From Patescibacteria group bacterium UBA5194 (GTDB lineage Bacteria > Patescibacteriota > Gracilibacteria > BD1-5 > UBA6164), in the NCBI GenBank assembly GCA_002412935.1, contig DHWA01000021.1, positions 3,434 through 50,543 on the forward strand: a DNA stretch of 47,110 nt, given 5' to 3'. The translations under genes were made by a program, and so were the position numbers. The notes beneath the pieces are model-generated. The model was not told where the DNA came from, ran no database searches, and worked only from the letters and a program-made list of their open reading frames with translations. Positions 30,482 through 40,460 of this stretch are shown piece by piece. Every line of letters starts with the position of its first letter. Positions within the stretch are counted from its first letter, which is position 1.

Positions 30482-30853
30482 TGAAGAACGGTGGAACTCT
30501 GAACTCAAGCCATACTATAATTTCTATCCACTTTGTTTCGTTCGGGTAACTTAACAAGATGTTTTTATTAAAATAATTTATTAAATGAAATAGAAAAACA
30601 GTTATCAAAAGGATATTCCCCTATATTTATTGACGGTTTTGATTCTAATACAGGAATTATAACAAAAGAAAAAATTATATGAAAAGTAATTTTTAGCTTT
30701 TAAAAAAGTGGAAAAATAATCCCCTTTTACATTTGTTCAAATATTTAAATCATTTGAAAAATAAATCTTTTTGTTTAATATATCTATAGTAGTAATAGTT
30801 TTTTAAAGTTAATATTTAAGTTTATTATTTTTTTATAATTTAATCTCAAAATT
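30482..30853. other. 372-bp intergenic stretch with mixed composition
   Basis: The first 90 bases are richer in GC (for example GTTTCGTTCGGGTAAC) and look like a continuation of the imported segment. The remainder is AT-rich. A 43-codon open frame without a start (30572-30703) encodes ...GYSPIFIDGFDSNTGIITK... and may be a gene remnant. No promoter, tRNA or repeat was recognised. Confidence 0.5.
30572..30703 (+). pseudogene. Possible remnant of a gene (no start codon)
   Basis: An open frame of 43 codons between two stops ends IITKEKIIGKVIFSF with one TGA-glycine, but has no ATG. It may be the tail of a lost gene next to the imported bPH gene. It could equally be chance in AT-rich DNA. Confidence 0.2.
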
Positions 30854-32050
30854 ATGAACAATGAAACACAAATTAAGGAATGGGTTGAAAATTGAACTAT
30901 AACTCAAGAACAAGCTAATATAATGCTTTCTGATGTAAAGAAAAAAAGTACCGAAGAAAAATCTAATAAATTTATCATCGCAATTTCTACAATAGGAGCA
31001 ATCCTTCTTGGAATTGGGGCAATTCTTTTTGTTGCTGCAAATTGGCAAGACCTTAGTGATTTAATAAAAATAATAATTTTAACATGAAGTACATTTGGAA
31101 CATATTACTTAGGATATTTATTTAAATATGATAAAAAAAATCTACCTATAGTTTGATCAATATTATTTTTTCTTGGAGCACTTCTATTTGGAGCAAGTAT
31201 ATTTTTAATTGCCCAAATGTATAATATTAATGCCAATAATCATACATTGGTATTAATATGGTTAATTGGAGTACTTCCACTTGTATATGCTTTTGAATCT
31301 GAACCTATTGCCGCACTATCAGCAATATTATTTTATACATGGATTTGACTTTTTATTTTTAGAAACGGTGAACCAAGTCAACATGTATTTCATTCATTAC
31401 CTATAATTTATCTTTCTTGAGGAGCTTTATTATTTGGTATTTGAAGTTTACATTATTTTATACCAATTATGGATAAAATAGGTAAAATATTTAGATTAGC
31501 AGGACTTGAAATATCTATGTTTTCGCTTTTTCTTTTAACATTTGAGTTTTTTTCAAAACCTTTAATAAATTATTACGGTTCATATTATAATATGATATCT
31601 GAAAATACCCTAAACCAATTAACTATTGGAATTATACTATTTTCAACTCTAGCAATTATAAGTATTTTAATAAATTTATATTATAATCCTTATAAATCAA
31701 AGACAAATTCATTTGAAAATTATATTGCTTTATGACTTATTATATTTACATATATTTTCTTTTTATATCCAACTGAATGAATTTTCTACACACTTATATA
31801 TAATTTAATTTTTGGCTTATTAACAATATTTTTAATCTATATAGGATACCAAAAATCAGATATAAAAATTGTTAATGTTGGTATTTTCTGGTTATCTATC
31901 TTCATTTTTGCAAAATATTTTGACTTTTTTTGGAGTTTAATGGATAGATCATTATTCTTTATTGTTGGTGGTATTATTTTAGTGCTTTGATGAATTGCTC
32001 TTGAAAGAAAAAGAAAACAAATCAAAGAAAGTTTTATTAAAAATAACTAA
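30854..32050 (+). CDS. DUF2157 multi-pass membrane protein
   Basis: The 398-residue protein has a soluble N-terminal segment (IKEWVENGTITQEQANIML, a DUF2157 hallmark) and about eleven membrane helices, the first being IGAILLGIGAILFVAANW. The motif VAANW with GIGAILFVAANWQDLSD is diagnostic. The protein is paired with the next gene (8-nt spacing), a GDYXXLXY protein, as in many other bacteria; the pair is of unknown function. Only about a third of its glycines are TGA and GGA is common, a pattern between the native genes and the bPH gene. Confidence 0.9.
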
Positions 32051-32057
32051 ACTATTT

Positions 32058-32579
32058 ATGAACAAAAAAAATATTTTTTTAATAATTGGTATATTTTGGA
32101 TTGTAATAATTGGATGATTCATATCAATTAAAGAATTCACTCTAAGAACAGGTAATGAAATATTATTAAAAACAGTACCAGTTGACCCTAGAGATTTATT
32201 TAGAGGTGATTATGTTATTTTAAAATATGAGATTAGTACAATAGATACAAATACATTTTCAACAAATATTTCAGATTATAAAGTTGGTGAAAGTGTCTAT
32301 GTATCATTAAATGTTGACAATGATAAAATTGGAAATATCACACAAATAACTAAAAATACACCCGAAAATAGTATTTTTATAAAAGGAACTATTAAAAACA
32401 TATACTGAAATAATCTAAATATTGAATATGGTATTGAAAGTTATTTTGTACCAGAAGGTAAAGGTAAAAATATAGAACAAAATCGTGGCGAAATATACAC
32501 AAAAGTAGCAGTTGATAAGTTTGGTAATGCTATAATTAAATCATTAATTATGGATGGAAAAGAAGTGAATTTAAATTAA
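32058..32579 (+). CDS. GDYXXLXY-family protein
   Basis: The 173-residue protein has one N-terminal membrane helix (residues 6-22) and an extracytoplasmic domain with the namesake motif VDPRDLFRGDYVILKYEI. It also has YFVPEGKGKNIEQNRGEIYTKVAVD near the end (E.GKG...E). The family is typically encoded beside DUF2157, as here. Role is unknown. The codon mix is also low in TGA glycine, supporting joint acquisition with the DUF2157 gene. Confidence 0.9.
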
Positions 32580-32593
32580 TAAATTATAATACT

Positions 32594-32812
32594 ATGAAAA
32601 AAATACTAATTATTTCCTTACTATTTTTACTTTTTTCTTGCTCAAATACAGATAATAAAGAAACTTGAATTATACAAGAAACAAAACAAATAATAAGTGA
32701 TTACCCTGATACTCTTGAATCAAGTATCCAAGATGCGAAAAAAGTTACAAAGCAATATAATCAAAATAGTAAGAACCTAGAAGAAAGTATAAAAACTTCT
32801 AAATTATATTAG
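32594..32812 (+). CDS. Small lipoprotein
   Basis: The 72-residue protein has a lipoprotein signal (MKKILIISLLFLLFSC with Cys16 as the lipidation site, lipobox LFSC), then a short helical, charged tail (SIQDAKKVTKQYNQNSKNLEESIKT). It is 14 nt after the GDYXXLXY gene and ends just before a strong terminator, so it is the last gene of the transcript. Function unknown. Confidence 0.7.
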
Positions 32813-32820
32813 AAAACATA

Positions 32821-32858
32821 AAAGCAAAAAAATACAAAGAATTGTATTTTTTTGCTTT
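32821..32858 (+). terminator. Intrinsic terminator after the lipoprotein gene
   Basis: A 17-bp stem (AAAGCAAAAAAATACAA with its complement) with loop AGAA lies 8 nt after the stop. The T-run of the descending arm carries the U-tract. Confidence 0.75.
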
Positions 32859-32896
32859 TAGTTATAATAAAAAAAGTTAATTTTTAAAAAATATTT

Positions 32897-33499
32897 ATGT
32901 CAATAAAATGAATACTATTTGATGCTGATTGAGTTGTAATTAACTCAGAAATGTTTAGTGTAAAATATCAGAAAATGTCTGGAGTAAAAAATGAAGATAT
33001 GCTTCCTTTTTTCTTATGAGAGTTTATAAATACTATTGAATGAAAAGCTGATTTAATGGAGATAATCACTCCACGGTTACCAAAATGGAAATGGGATAAG
33101 CCAGTAATAGAGTTTTTAAAGTATTGGTTTATATCTGAGCATAAAACTGATAAAAAAGTTATTGATAGTATAAATAAACTTAAAAGTAATTGAATAAAAT
33201 GTTTTCTCGCAACAAATCAAGAACAATACAGAACAAGTTATATGAAAAATGAAATGTGATTTGAAAAATTATTTGATTTTGTATTTTCTTCTTGTGAATT
33301 ATGATATAAAAAACCTGAAGATAATTTTTATTTAAAAATCCTAGATACCCTAGAAAATAATCATTGAATAAATAAAGAAGAAATATTATTTTTTGATGAT
33401 AGTAAAAAAAATGTAAATAAAGCTAATGAATTGTGAATTAAATCTTATCTTTACACAAATTATGAAGAATATGAAAAAATTATTAATAAATTAAATTAA
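32897..33499 (+). CDS. HAD-superfamily hydrolase (subfamily IA-like)
   Basis: The 200-residue protein has HAD motif I LFDADGVVINS (nucleophile Asp8), a cap-like helical insert, motif II CFLATNQEQ, motif III GYKKPEDNFY and motif IV EEILFFDDSKKNV. It is a phosphatase or phosphoglycolate/beta-phosphoglucomutase-type enzyme; substrate is not predictable. A TATAAT at 32863-32868, partly within the preceding terminator region, may be its -10. It is 4 nt upstream of the yhhQ start and probably cotranscribed. Confidence 0.9.
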
Positions 33500-33503
33500 A
33501 CTT

Positions 33504-34178
33504 ATGAACCAAAAAAACTTTAAATTCCTAACTTTAATTACTGTATTTTTTGTTACAGTTTTATTTATTTCAAACATTGTTTCTACAAAAATCGTAGATT
33601 TGTGACTCTTTGTTTTTGATGCTGGAACTTTACTTTTTCCTTTGAGTTACATATTTTGAGATGTGCTTACAGAAGTTTATTGATACAAAGAAACAAGAAA
33701 AATAATATGGATGTGATTTGGCTCAATGATATTGTTATCTTGAATTATTATATTAGTTTGATATTTACCTCCAGCTTCTGATCGGCCGTTTCAAGCTGAT
33801 TATCAAAATGTGCTTTGACTTACTCCTAGAATAGTTTTAGCAAGTCTATTTGCATATTTTGTATGAGAATTTAGTAATTCTTATATAATGGCAAAAGTGA
33901 AAATCAAAATGAAATGAAAACAACTATGGGTAAGAACTATTTGATCAACATTAGTTTGAGAATTTTTTGATACTATGATTTTTGTTATGATTGCCTTTTA
34001 CTGAGTATTTGACAATGAATTATTAAAAACAATTATTATCTCAAATTATGTTTTCAAAGTGTGAGTTGAAGTATTATTCACTCCCCTAACTTACCTAATA
34101 ATAAACAAGCTTAAAAAATCAGAACAAGAAGATTATTATGACTATAAAACTGATTTTAATCCTTTAAAGATTGATTAA
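33504..34178 (+). CDS. yhhQ: Queuosine precursor (preQ0/preQ1) transporter, YhhQ/VUT family
   Basis: The 224-residue protein has six membrane helices with the YhhQ hallmarks: FISNIVSTKIVDL, LLFPLSYIFGDVLTEVYGY and a C-terminal EVLFTPLTYLIINKLKK. It imports the tRNA queuosine precursor from the host or surroundings, which fits a reduced genome that cannot make it. No preQ1 riboswitch-like element was seen before it. It is followed by a weak terminator hairpin. Confidence 0.88.
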
Positions 34179-34250
34179 ATTAAAAATTCTAAATAAAAAA
34201 AACTACTCTGAAAAATCTTAGAATTTCATTATAATTTGAGTTTATGCAAA

Positions 34251-34279
34251 ATACCTTTATAATAGAGGTATAGTTTTTT
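34251..34279 (+). terminator. Intrinsic terminator after yhhQ
   Basis: A short stem ATACCT/AGGTAT (34251-34256 with 34266-34271) is followed by TTTTTTGTTTTTT. It lies about 70 nt past the stop. Confidence 0.6.
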
Positions 34280-34364
34280 GTTTTTTATCCTTTTTTTCAA
34301 AATTTAGAATTTTTAAATAATTTACAGAAATTATCACTTTTATATTTTAATAATTAAATTACAC

Positions 34365-35621
34365 ATGCCTTTTAAATCTCTAAACATTATCGAGCCTATA
34401 TTAAAGGCACTAAGCGATGAATGATACACAATCCCAACTCCAATACAAGCTCAATCTATACCAATAGTCTTATCAAAAAATGATTTACTATGATGTGCTC
34501 AAACTTGAACCGGTAAAACTGCTGCATTTGCTATACCTATTCTTCAATTACTAAGTAAAAATAAAACTTATGACAATAGAAGAGTAATTAGAAGTCTTAT
34601 TGTTACTCCAACAAGAGAATTAGCTATTCAAATTGGTGAAAGCTTTAAAGCTTACTGAAGATATACAGGAATAAAATCTACTGTGATTTTTGGTTGAGTT
34701 TGACAACATTCTCAAGTAAATGCTCTAAATAATTGAGTTGATATAGTTATAGCAACACCTTGAAGACTTCTTGATCTAATAAATCAAAAACATCTATCTC
34801 TTAGAGCTGTTGAAATATTTGTACTTGATGAAGCTGATAGTATGCTTGATATGTGATTTATTCATGATGTAAAAAAAATCCTTGCAATGCTTCCAAAACA
34901 AAGACAATCACTTTTCTTTTCTGCTACTATGTCTCCAGAAATTATTAAGCTTGCAAGTACTATACTAATTAATCCTTCAAAAGTATCTATAACACCTATT
35001 TCATCAACTGTCGATATAATACAACAACATATTTATCATGTAGATAAATGAAATAAAAATAATTTACTTATTGAAGTATTAAGAAATCCAAATATAAAAA
35101 CTGCTCTAGTATTTGCTCGTACAAAACACTGAGCTGATAAGATAGTGAAAATCTTACTAAACAACAATATAAAAGCAGAAGCAATTCACGGAAATAAAGC
35201 ACAAAATGCTAGACAAAAAGCTTTAGCAAACTTCAAAGATCAAACTACTCGTGTACTCGTAGCTACTGATATTGCTGCTCGTTGAATTGATGTTGATGAT
35301 TTAGAATATGTAATCAATTATGAAATCCCAAATATATCAGAAACTTATGTTCACCGTATCTGAAGAACTTGAAGAGCATGAGCAAAATGAACTGCCCTTT
35401 CTTTTTGTGATGCTGAAGAAAAAGCATATATAAAAGATATAGAAAAACTTATAAATAAGAAAATCCCTATTATAGAAAATCATCCTTTTCCTTTAAGAGA
35501 TCATAATCCAGTTAAAGTAGTAAAACAACAATGAAGAGGAAATTCAAACAGAAGATGACCTTCTACTAATCAAGGTAATAATACTAGAAGAAGATTTTCT
35601 AATCCAAATAATTCAAGATAA
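34365..35621 (+). CDS. rhlE: DEAD-box RNA helicase, RhlE-like
   Basis: The 418-residue protein has the full helicase core: Q motif TIPTPIQAQSIP, Walker A CAQTGTGKTAAF, PTRELA, motif Ib GR, ATPGRLLDL, VLDEADSMLDMGF, FFSATMS, VFARTKHGADKI, ATDIAARGIDV and HRIGRTGRAGAKG. The C-terminal tail (about 45 residues) is basic and Asn/Gly/Arg-rich, as in RhlE/CsdA-like enzymes that unwind rRNA or mRNA. The Gly codons of the Walker A and HRIGRTGRAG motifs are TGA, which is direct proof of the recoding. It is a single-gene unit. Confidence 0.96.
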
Positions 35622-35654
35622 TTAAATATTTACATTAAAACAAGGATAAATTCA

Positions 35655-36548
35655 TTATATAATTTCAAGATTATAATTATTCATTCATTTTGTCTTATAT
35701 ATTCTAGAATCACTTCAAATAATAACTCCATCTATATTTTGTTTTTCTAGAAAACTAAGTGTGTGTTTTATGCCCATAGCAATACAAGCTGTTGCATAAG
35801 TATCAGCTATATAACATTTATCTGCAATGAGAGTTATACTTATTATTTCATTATTATTGGTTCCTGTTTTTGGGTTTAAAATATGATGAAATTTTTCTTT
35901 ATCTATATTCCATTTTCTTTTATATGTTCATGAGGTCGAAATTGATTTATCTTTTATTTCTAATGTTGCAAAAAGTTCTTTTGTATTAAAAGGATTATCA
36001 ATACCAACAACTGGAGTTTTTTCTAAAGAATTATTTCAAGAAAGATATATATCTCATCATGCATTAACTATAAAATCTTTGTATCATTTTTCTTTTAAAT
36101 AAGATGAAACTAAATCTACTGTATATCATTTAACAATTCATCAGAAATCTAAATTTTGATTTTCTTTAAGAGTTATAAAATTTCAAATGATTGAAATTTT
36201 ATCTAAATCAAAATTACCTGGCTCTTCTTTTTTTTCAAAAATTCATTTTCAAAAATCTGAAGAATATCAAATATTTTTAAGATTTACAAGTGGATTAAAA
36301 TATCCGTCACTATCAATATAAATCTGTTTTGATAAATTTAAAATATCTATAAATCTATTACTTACTTCAAATTTTCTTTTTTTATTTAACATACTGAGAT
36401 CTGAGTCTTCTTGAAATCTAGAAAACTCTCTTTCAAGTGAATAAAAAATACCAAAACAATTATAAATATCTTCTAAAGGATTAGTCTTTGAAATGATACT
36501 TATAGTTATATCTGTTCACATTATAAAAGAACTTCTAGAGAATTGCAT
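35655..36548 (-). CDS. apbE: FAD:protein FMN transferase ApbE
   Basis: The 297-residue protein has the ApbE motifs in order: MGTDITISII, LEREFSRFQEDSDLSML, DFGGIVKGYTVDLV, VNAGGDIYLSG, SISTSGTYKRKW, FHHILNPKTGTNN and ADTYATACIAMG. ApbE covalently attaches FMN to Thr/Ser of flavinylated extracytosolic proteins of electron-transfer systems (NqrC, RnfG and others). It is 9 nt after the small membrane protein and in line with the redox fusion protein, so it serves this operon. There is no classical lipobox or signal peptide at this start. No FMN-binding-domain partner is visible in the window. Confidence 0.95.
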
Positions 36549-36557
36549 ATAATAATA

Positions 36558-36704
36558 TTATTTATTTAATTTAGAATCTATATTTTTTTGACAATCAAAA
36601 ACTCTTACTCAGCTACATACATTATTAGATGATAATATAATTAGTGCATATATAAAAACAATTGTGATTATGATTACACTAGATATAATTCAAATTTTAT
36701 TCAT
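36558..36704 (-). CDS. Small single-pass membrane protein
   Basis: The 48-residue protein has one membrane helix (about residues 4-25) followed by a short tail with two Cys (NVCSGVRVFDCQK). It lies between the redox fusion gene (12-nt gap) and apbE (9-nt gap). It is probably a subunit or partner of that redox unit; the Cys pair could bind a cofactor or form a disulfide. No family recognised. Confidence 0.6.
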
Positions 36705-36716
36705 AAATTATTTTTA

Positions 36717-38393
36717 TTAATTAAATTTTTCTGAGTATATATTTTTATATCAAGCATTAATTAAATACTCTTTTGAAGAATTTACGACTCACGGATTTCA
36801 ACAAATATAAAATTCAGTTTCCTTATCAAAATCAAATTTAGTTAAATCAATTCTTCAATAATTATATTCCTCTGTTTCTTCTCTTGATAAATAAATATGT
36901 TTATTTAAATTTTGAATATTTGATATTCTATCCAAGAAAAATAAATCTTTCCTTGCTTGTACAGAGAAAAATAAATGATTTTCTTCTCATTGTAATCATC
37001 AAGATATCATATTTATAATTGGTGCTAATCAAGTTCAAGTAGCAATAAATACTTTTGGTTGTATAGTATTTTGTAATACAAAATCTCAATAAATTCATTT
37101 TATTTTAATACTATCCCCTATTTTAATATTTTTTAATAATCTTCATCCTCTTCATATATCTTTTGCTTTTATTCAAAAAGTTAAAATCTGATTTTTTGAT
37201 TCAACAATTGAATAAGCTCTAGAAAATTCTCAGTCGAAATCTTTTAAAAGCAAAATAGCATATTGTCATCTCAAAACTTTAATATCTGAATCTAATTTAA
37301 TAGATAATTCTAAAACATCTTCAGTTAACATATTAACATTAACAACTTCTCATAGATATCATCAAAATATAGTATTGTTATTATCATAATAAGGCTCAAA
37401 ATCTGTTTTTGTTACTCAACATATAGGACAAGCCCAATCATCAGGAATATCCTCAAATAGTGTTCATGGTTCTATTCAACTATCTGGATCTCAAACATTT
37501 TCATCATATATATATCAACAAGGTATACATATATATTTAGTAGTTATTCATTTATTTTGGTCTGATGATTTTGATAAATAAGATATAGTTCTAAAAGTAA
37601 TTACTAATACAAATAAAAATATATAATAACTATCAAATCTAGATGAAAATGCTACATGTATAAGTGTTAATAAAAATGCAGGATAAACAAGAGATTGTAA
37701 AGATTTCCATCTTTTTCAAGAAAATAATTTAATAGATATCTTATTTGAAGTAATTCATAAAAGTAACATCATTATTCAAACAACAAATCAACTAAGTGCA
37801 TCATATCTGATAAGCATATTTTCATACGAATACTGAAAATATGAAATATCATTATGATACTTCACTTGAAAAATATATTCTGAAGCAAAATATTCTAATC
37901 AATGTTTTAGAAAGAAAATAAAAGAAAGAACTCAAAGTATTTTTCTAGACAAAATTAAATTATCCCTAACTTTAGTGTTTTTTACAAAACTTAAAATTGG
38001 GCTAATCATTAATGTTAAAGCAAAATATAAAAATGCTATTCTTCAGTAAGATCTTAAATAAAGATTTGATTCTGATAAATGTTCAAGTAAAAAATAATGA
38101 TTTACAAAAAAACTAGGTATGAGAAATATTGAAATAAAAAAAATGGAAGTAATAGTATAAATAGTCTCTTCTCTTAAGTTATTATTATTTATTTTTATAA
38201 ATCTGGATAATATTAAAATAGAGGTTCAAATAAATAAATATAAAAAATAAACAACTGTATAAAAATTTGAGAAATTAAATTGAAAAATATTTTCTATATT
38301 TACAAAAGTAAGTGAATATAATAAAGGGAAAATAAGTAATCAAAAAAATATATTTAATATTAGATTTAAATTCTTTTGAATAATTTTTAACAT
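36717..38393 (-). CDS. Fusion of ferric-reductase-like membrane domain, rubredoxin and FAD/NAD(P)H reductase
   Basis: The 558-residue protein combines three redox modules. The N-terminal part (about 1-275) has six or more membrane helices with helix-borne His (FLKHGLEYF, LIHVAFSSRF), as in MsrQ/ferric-reductase haem proteins. Then a rubredoxin: CIPCGYIYDENVGDPDSG and DDWACPICGVTKTDFEPY with Cys289, 292, 322 and 325. Then a ferredoxin-NADP-reductase-like domain (about 340-558): VVNVNMLTEDVLELSI, RAYSI for flavin, ATGTGLAPIINMI for the nucleotide, and a C-terminal FYICGNPGVV. NAD(P)H could pass electrons through FAD and Fe to a membrane haem. The order is rare, and neighbours are apbE and a lipoprotein. 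Confidence 0.8.
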
Positions 38394-38438
38394 AGATTAA
38401 TTTTAAAAAACAATTAAATTAAAAATATTTTTTCTTTT

Positions 38439-38891
38439 TTAACTAGCACTAGTTCTAGTATTAACTTTTGCTGCTGCTGCCTTTGCATCTGCTATTGCCT
38501 TTGCATCTGCTGCTGCCTTTGTATTTGCTGCCTCTTTTGCATCTGCTATTGCTTTTGCATCTGCTATTGCTTTTGCATCTGCTATTGCTTTTGCATCTGT
38601 TGCCTTTTTTGCATCAGCTTTTGCTTTTAAATCTGCTGCTTTTTTTGCATCTGCTGCTGCCTTTGTATTTGCTGCCGCTTTTGCATCTGTTGTTGCTTTT
38701 ACTTCTATAGCTGTAGTTACTTCGGCTTTTGCATATAACACTTTATCTAAAGATTGCTCTCAAATTATATCAATAATATTAACATCATCTTTGTCAATTT
38801 TTCATTCAAGTTCTATACTTCAATCTAAATCACAAGAAGTGATAAAAAATAATAAAAATAATAAAAAAAATGTTTTTTTCTTATTATACAT
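38439..38891 (-). CDS. Lipoprotein with Ala/Lys/Asp repeats
   Basis: The 150-residue protein has a lipoprotein signal (MYNKKKTFFLLFLLFFITSC, lipidation Cys20), a short acidic linker, and from about residue 60 a helix-forming repeat of the type ADAKAIADAK/ANTKAAADAKKA, ending with NTRTSAS. The regular Ala with Lys and Asp every few residues predicts a long single helix or coiled coil, as in TolA or Lpp-like proteins. It may span the space between membrane and wall or surface layer. Its repeats are DNA repeats too (multiples of 18 bp). It is first of the redox operon and has a good promoter-like sequence. Confidence 0.8.
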
Positions 38892-38921
38892 ACTTTAATC
38901 AATTATAAATTATAATACTAA

Positions 38922-38949
38922 ATTATATCTTCTTTACTATAATTATCAA
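38922..38949 (-). promoter_or_regulatory. Putative promoter of the lipoprotein/redox operon
   Basis: On the minus strand TTGATA, 16 bp, TATAAT lies about 30 nt upstream of the start at 38891. The -10 is a perfect consensus. Confidence 0.55.
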
Positions 38950-39127
38950 TTTTAATTTAATAAATAGTTATAATATTAACAATAATATATACTTGATTTA
39001 AGAATTAGGCAAGAAATTTGAATTATTTTATAAAAATTGTGTTTAGTAATTGATTACACCGAAATATGTTTGACTATTATATAATAATCATTATATATAA
39101 TATATTATTTACATTAATAATTATTTT

Positions 39128-39646
39128 ATGGAAATATTTCAAAATTTTCCTTTTGATATAAGAAAAGAACCAATTAATATTACTCAATGATTTAATTGAC
39201 CATGGAGTCATTATAATTTTTCACCTGAAATAAAATTAGATTTATCTTATTCTATTGATTTTGCATTACCTATTAATACTGAAATTTTAGCTGTAAAAAA
39301 AGGTATAGTCAGGGTCACTAGAGATATTTCATGTCAATTTTATGAAGGATTAGATGTAAATAAAGGTATGTCATATGGAATGCATTGTAATTTTATATGA
39401 GTTAGTGATATTGAAAATAATAGTAAATCTGTACAATATATACATTTAGCACAAAATAGTATTAAAGTTAAAGTTGGCGAGATTGTTAATCCCTGAGACG
39501 TATTAGCAAAAACATGAAAAAGTTGATGGGTTTGACCTATACCACATCTGCATATTCATTATTGATATTTTGTTCTATTTAAAGGTTTAATAACTATGCC
39601 TTTTATTTTTAAAAATTATTGAGAATCTCTAGAACATACAAAATAA
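39128..39646 (+). CDS. M23-family (LytM-like) peptidase
   Basis: The 172-residue protein has the M23 zinc pattern: first His in QGFNGPWSHYNF, then YSIDFALPINTEILAVKKGIV with the Asp ligand, VQYIHLAQNSIKVKVGEIVNPGDVLAKTGKSG, and PHLHIHY with the HLH ligands. It would cut peptide cross-bridges of peptidoglycan. There is no clear signal peptide at the first ATG (MEIFQNFPFD), so export or a cytoplasmic role is open. Motif glycines are TGA. Confidence 0.88.
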
Positions 39647-39808
39647 TAAAAAAGTATTGCTATAAATACATTAAACATTGTTAAAGTTATTCTTTTATAT
39701 TCTCTAAGAATAACTATTTTTTTGATATTCATTAAGAAAAAATAAATTTAAATTGAAAAAGTTAATACAAATACTATAATAAAAAGAATTAAAAATTAAC
39801 AAAATTTT

Positions 39809-40447
39809 ATGAATATAATAAAAAAAATAACAAAAGAAACAAAAAAACATTTTAAATGAAAACATGGTTGTCATTGATTTGACCATACTATGAGAGTACA
39901 TAAATTATGAATACATATCTGAAAGAAAGAAAATGCCGATTTAGAAGTTATTGAAATTGCAACACTTCTTCATGATATATGAAGAAGTGAACAAGATAAG
40001 TGTAAATGAAAAGTTTGCCATGCTAAAGTTTGAGCAAAAAAAGCAAAAGAAATACTTAAGGATTATGATATAACAAAAGAAAAACTAGAAAATATAATAC
40101 ACTGTATTGAAACTCATAGATCAAGATGAAATAATTTACCAGAAACTTTAGAAGCCAAAATTGTATATGATGCTGATAAACTTGATTCTATCTGAGCTGT
40201 TTGAATAGGTAGATTATTTTTATTTGCATGAGAAATCTGAGCAAAGCTTCATAACAAAAATGTAAATATAGAAAAAACAAAGGAATACACAAAAGAAGAT
40301 ACAGCTTACAGAGAATTTTTGGTTAATATAAGGAAAATTAAAGATAAAATGCAAACTGAAGAATGAAAAGCACTAGCTCAAGAAAGACACGAATTTATGG
40401 TACAATTTTTTGATAGATTAAATCAAGAAGTTGATTGAGAAATATAA
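39809..40447 (+). CDS. HD-domain phosphohydrolase
   Basis: The 212-residue protein has the HD superfamily metal motifs: HGFDHTMRVH, LLHDIGRSEQ, H...ETHRSRGN and YDADKLDSIGAVGIGR. The layout matches HD hydrolases of the YedJ/YpgQ type that act on nucleotides. Substrate not known. It is 14 nt upstream of the membrane spermidine-synthase-like gene. Confidence 0.9.
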
Positions 40448-40460
40448 TTAAAATTTAAAA

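Noticed and set aside
34182..34314. 13-bp inverted repeat AAAAATTCTAAAT / ATTTAGAATTTTT flanking the yhhQ terminator
   Set aside because: Very AT-rich and separated by about 107 bp; could be chance, and no known riboswitch consensus fits.
36558..36704. FMN-attachment motif in the small membrane protein
   Set aside because: The 48 residues lack the S/T-G-A-T/S type motif and domain size needed for ApbE.
38468..38710. Leu-rich plus-strand open frame (LLLPLHLLL repeats)
   Set aside because: It is the complement of the Ala/Lys repeat lipoprotein; low complexity and no independent signal.
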